NCBI RefSeq assembly: GCF_021917145.1
Contig: NC_061077.1
Span: 8,916,083 to 8,980,082 of the forward strand
Reading direction: 5' to 3'
Source: Hypomesus transpacificus
Taxonomy: Eukaryota; Chordata; Actinopteri; Osmeriformes; Osmeridae
Length of the DNA stretch: 64,000 bases
The position numbers and the translations under genes are program-made. Positions 62,301 to 64,000 of this stretch are shown here, piece by piece (the first letter of the stretch is position 1; every line of letters begins with the position of its first letter). Below the pieces are notes generated by a model. That model was not told the DNA's origin, did no database searches, and saw only the letters and a list, made by a program, of their open reading frames with translations.

Positions 62301-63000
62301 ACAGGCATATCTGGAATTTTTCACCTCGAGTGAGAACGTAACAGCCCTTCTCAAAGTATTAAAGAAATATGAGCCTCGTGTAAACTACCATATTGTCAAT
62401 GTTCATGTAAGTTTTGTATGTTGAGCTAGCACATATGCACATTTAGTAAACAATTGCATTACTGTTGTATTTGTTACACATTTTGAGTCATGGCACCTGT
62501 ATTTCCTATCCAGGGTAAGAACACAACAAATGCCCATGACATGCAGCCTAATGCTGTGACGTGGGCCATCTTCCCAGGCAGGGAGATAGTGCAGCCTACT
62601 GTGGTGGATCCTGTCAGCTTCATGTACTGGAAGGTAAGGTGACATTTGGGAAAGTCCCATGTAAGGACTGCCTTTGGGATAGTTTTTTTTCTTTTTCTGG
62701 TACTGATAAATATTACAAAAGGGCTATAAAGATAAACCTGTTGTTGAACCTGAATGTTAAACATTTCTCCATAAGGACGAGGCCTTTGCCCTGTGGATCG
62801 AGCAGTGGGCCAAACTATATGAAGATGAGTCACCTTCTCGCATGATCATAAAATACATCCATGACAACTACTTCCTGGTCAACCTGGTAGACAATGACTT
62901 CCCATTGGAGAACTGCTTGTGGCAGGTCATCGACGACATGTTCGAGCTTCTCGACGCTCCTCCGGAACCTGTGGAAGTAAACTCTGCTGTTGATGTCTAA
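59366..63000 (+). CDS. mthfr: Methylenetetrahydrofolate reductase, complete, 11 coding exons
   Basis: An FAD enzyme that reduces 5,10-methylene-THF to 5-methyl-THF, supplying methionine synthesis; cytosolic. Exons: 59366-59613, 59756-59994, 60147-60257, 60507-60700, 61037-61287, 61460-61594, 61690-61870, 61987-62169, 62305-62406, 62514-62633, 62776-63000; 1989 nt, 662 aa (human 656). The Ser/Thr-rich N terminus ([14 protein letters not shown]) corresponds to the phosphorylated region of the human protein. Catalytic Glu67 lies in FSLEFFPPR. The FAD-domain residue matching human Ala222 is Ala226 (DAGADFII). The C-terminal SAM-binding regulatory half is full length ([20 protein letters not shown] through [20 protein letters not shown]). 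Confidence 0.97.
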
Positions 63001-64000
63001 CTCATTTTAAACACTTATGAACTGCGCTGCCTGGATAATGCATCCAAATAAGCACTACAGTGAAGGAAGGCTATCTGGATGATAAAAGAAAGATTTTGTA
63101 GTTTGTAATGTTTTTATTGTAGGTGTTGTAAAAGACTTAACTGTTTTTGAATCAAAGTATACATTGAGCAACACTGGAATGGAAGCATAGGGGTTACAAG
63201 AACCCGCACACCATATTGTGTCCTTGATTACCATTGTAATCTACCACAGAACATTGTTACAGTATCAACCTACTGCTGCTAATTAATGCTTTCACAAGAA
63301 GCCTTAAAAGTAACAAGCAATTAGCAGTGACGTCACTGCAAGTGAAGTTTAGGGAAGCTTATGGTTGCATCAGCCTACCTTACTGGCCACGTTGGACCTT
63401 CTTGTGAATCTGTTGACATACAGTATGGCCTGTGAAATGAGTTGGCTTTAGTCCAAGTATAACTCACCTCTGTCACTATGACCCCCTAAAGCAGAGATAA
63501 GCAGGATACCTGATGGTGGACAGTAGGTCACTACAAACTACTATACACCAACAGGACTGTCCAAATATTGAGAGGGGGTTTAAAAAAAGAAATATAATCA
63601 ATGTGGCTGCTCTTGAGCCAAAATGTTGTAGCTAGGTTGTGTGTTATTCATTAATTTCCTGCAGTTTCTAATGTGTGTTAAAGGTTAGAAGGCAGGAGAC
63701 AAGGTGAAACCTGAGACAAGCAGAAACACAGGCGTTTTTACACAGTAGTAGATAGCCTGATAGCGGTGAACCATGTTTTGTAACAGTAAACTCAATATGT
63801 TTGTTTACAGTACGTCACTGTAGGCTATTATCAAATATACATTAAAACAACAATAAACCACAAAACCACAAAAAATGTTTTTAAAATTATAATAAAAGTT
63901 TTATATAATTATTACGTTGCATTACATTATGAATTACAACAAAATTGCATTTTAAAGCTAAATTCTTTCAATAAAATCAACAACACTTCCCCACAGAACC
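63001..64000 (+). other. mthfr: mthfr 3' UTR
   Basis: Sequence after the mthfr stop codon. AATAAA hexamers at 63852, 63891 and 63971 lie in an A/T-rich stretch, so the 3' UTR is probably about 0.9 kb. I see no other gene before the window ends. Confidence 0.6.

Overview
The window is vertebrate nuclear DNA from a ray-finned (teleost) fish. Its genes have many short exons with GT-AG introns, CA/GT microsatellites, small palindromic DNA transposons and a LINE tail. Gene order matches human chromosome 1p36.22 (MFN2, PLOD1, KIAA2013, NPPB, NPPA, CLCN6, MTHFR). It also holds genes that mammals lack at this site. I could not fix the species. A decayed ventricular natriuretic peptide (VNP) gene suggests a lineage that lost VNP.

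Layout: mfn2 (minus, 184-9398, 16 coding exons, 757 aa); plod1 (minus, 13105-21916, 733 aa, with a duplicated exon 18); a KIAA2013 orthologue (plus, 23211-25253); a two-pass membrane guanylate cyclase with a NIT-like outer domain (plus, 28864-33411, 746 aa); a natriuretic-peptide cluster on the plus strand with a CNP3-type gene (41213-41694), a VNP relic (42900-43180), nppb (45336-45972) and nppa (47307-48294); clcn6 (minus, 51610-58544, 868 aa); and mthfr (plus, 59366-63000, 662 aa), head-to-head with clcn6. Exon models were built by hand from splice sites. For mfn2, plod1, clcn6 and mthfr the summed lengths are in frame and match or nearly match the human proteins as I remember them.

Roles: mfn2 fuses mitochondrial outer membranes, plod1 hydroxylates collagen lysines in the ER, clcn6 is an endosomal chloride/proton exchanger, and mthfr makes 5-methyltetrahydrofolate. 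The natriuretic peptides are secreted hormones that act through cGMP-producing receptors. It is therefore notable that a different membrane guanylate cyclase lies beside their cluster.

The most interesting items are: (1) two equal-length (126 nt), divergent copies of plod1 exon 18, each carrying the iron-binding HxD motif, which look like mutually exclusive exons; (2) the NIT-type guanylate cyclase next to the natriuretic-peptide genes; (3) the VNP relic with exact 17-residue ring spacing; (4) a 41-bp minisatellite in mfn2 that has copied an exon end plus its 5' splice site about ten times. The long non-coding stretches (25254-28863, 33412-41212, 48295-51609) hold 3' UTRs, simple repeats and a few worn transposon pieces. 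I saw no further gene in them.
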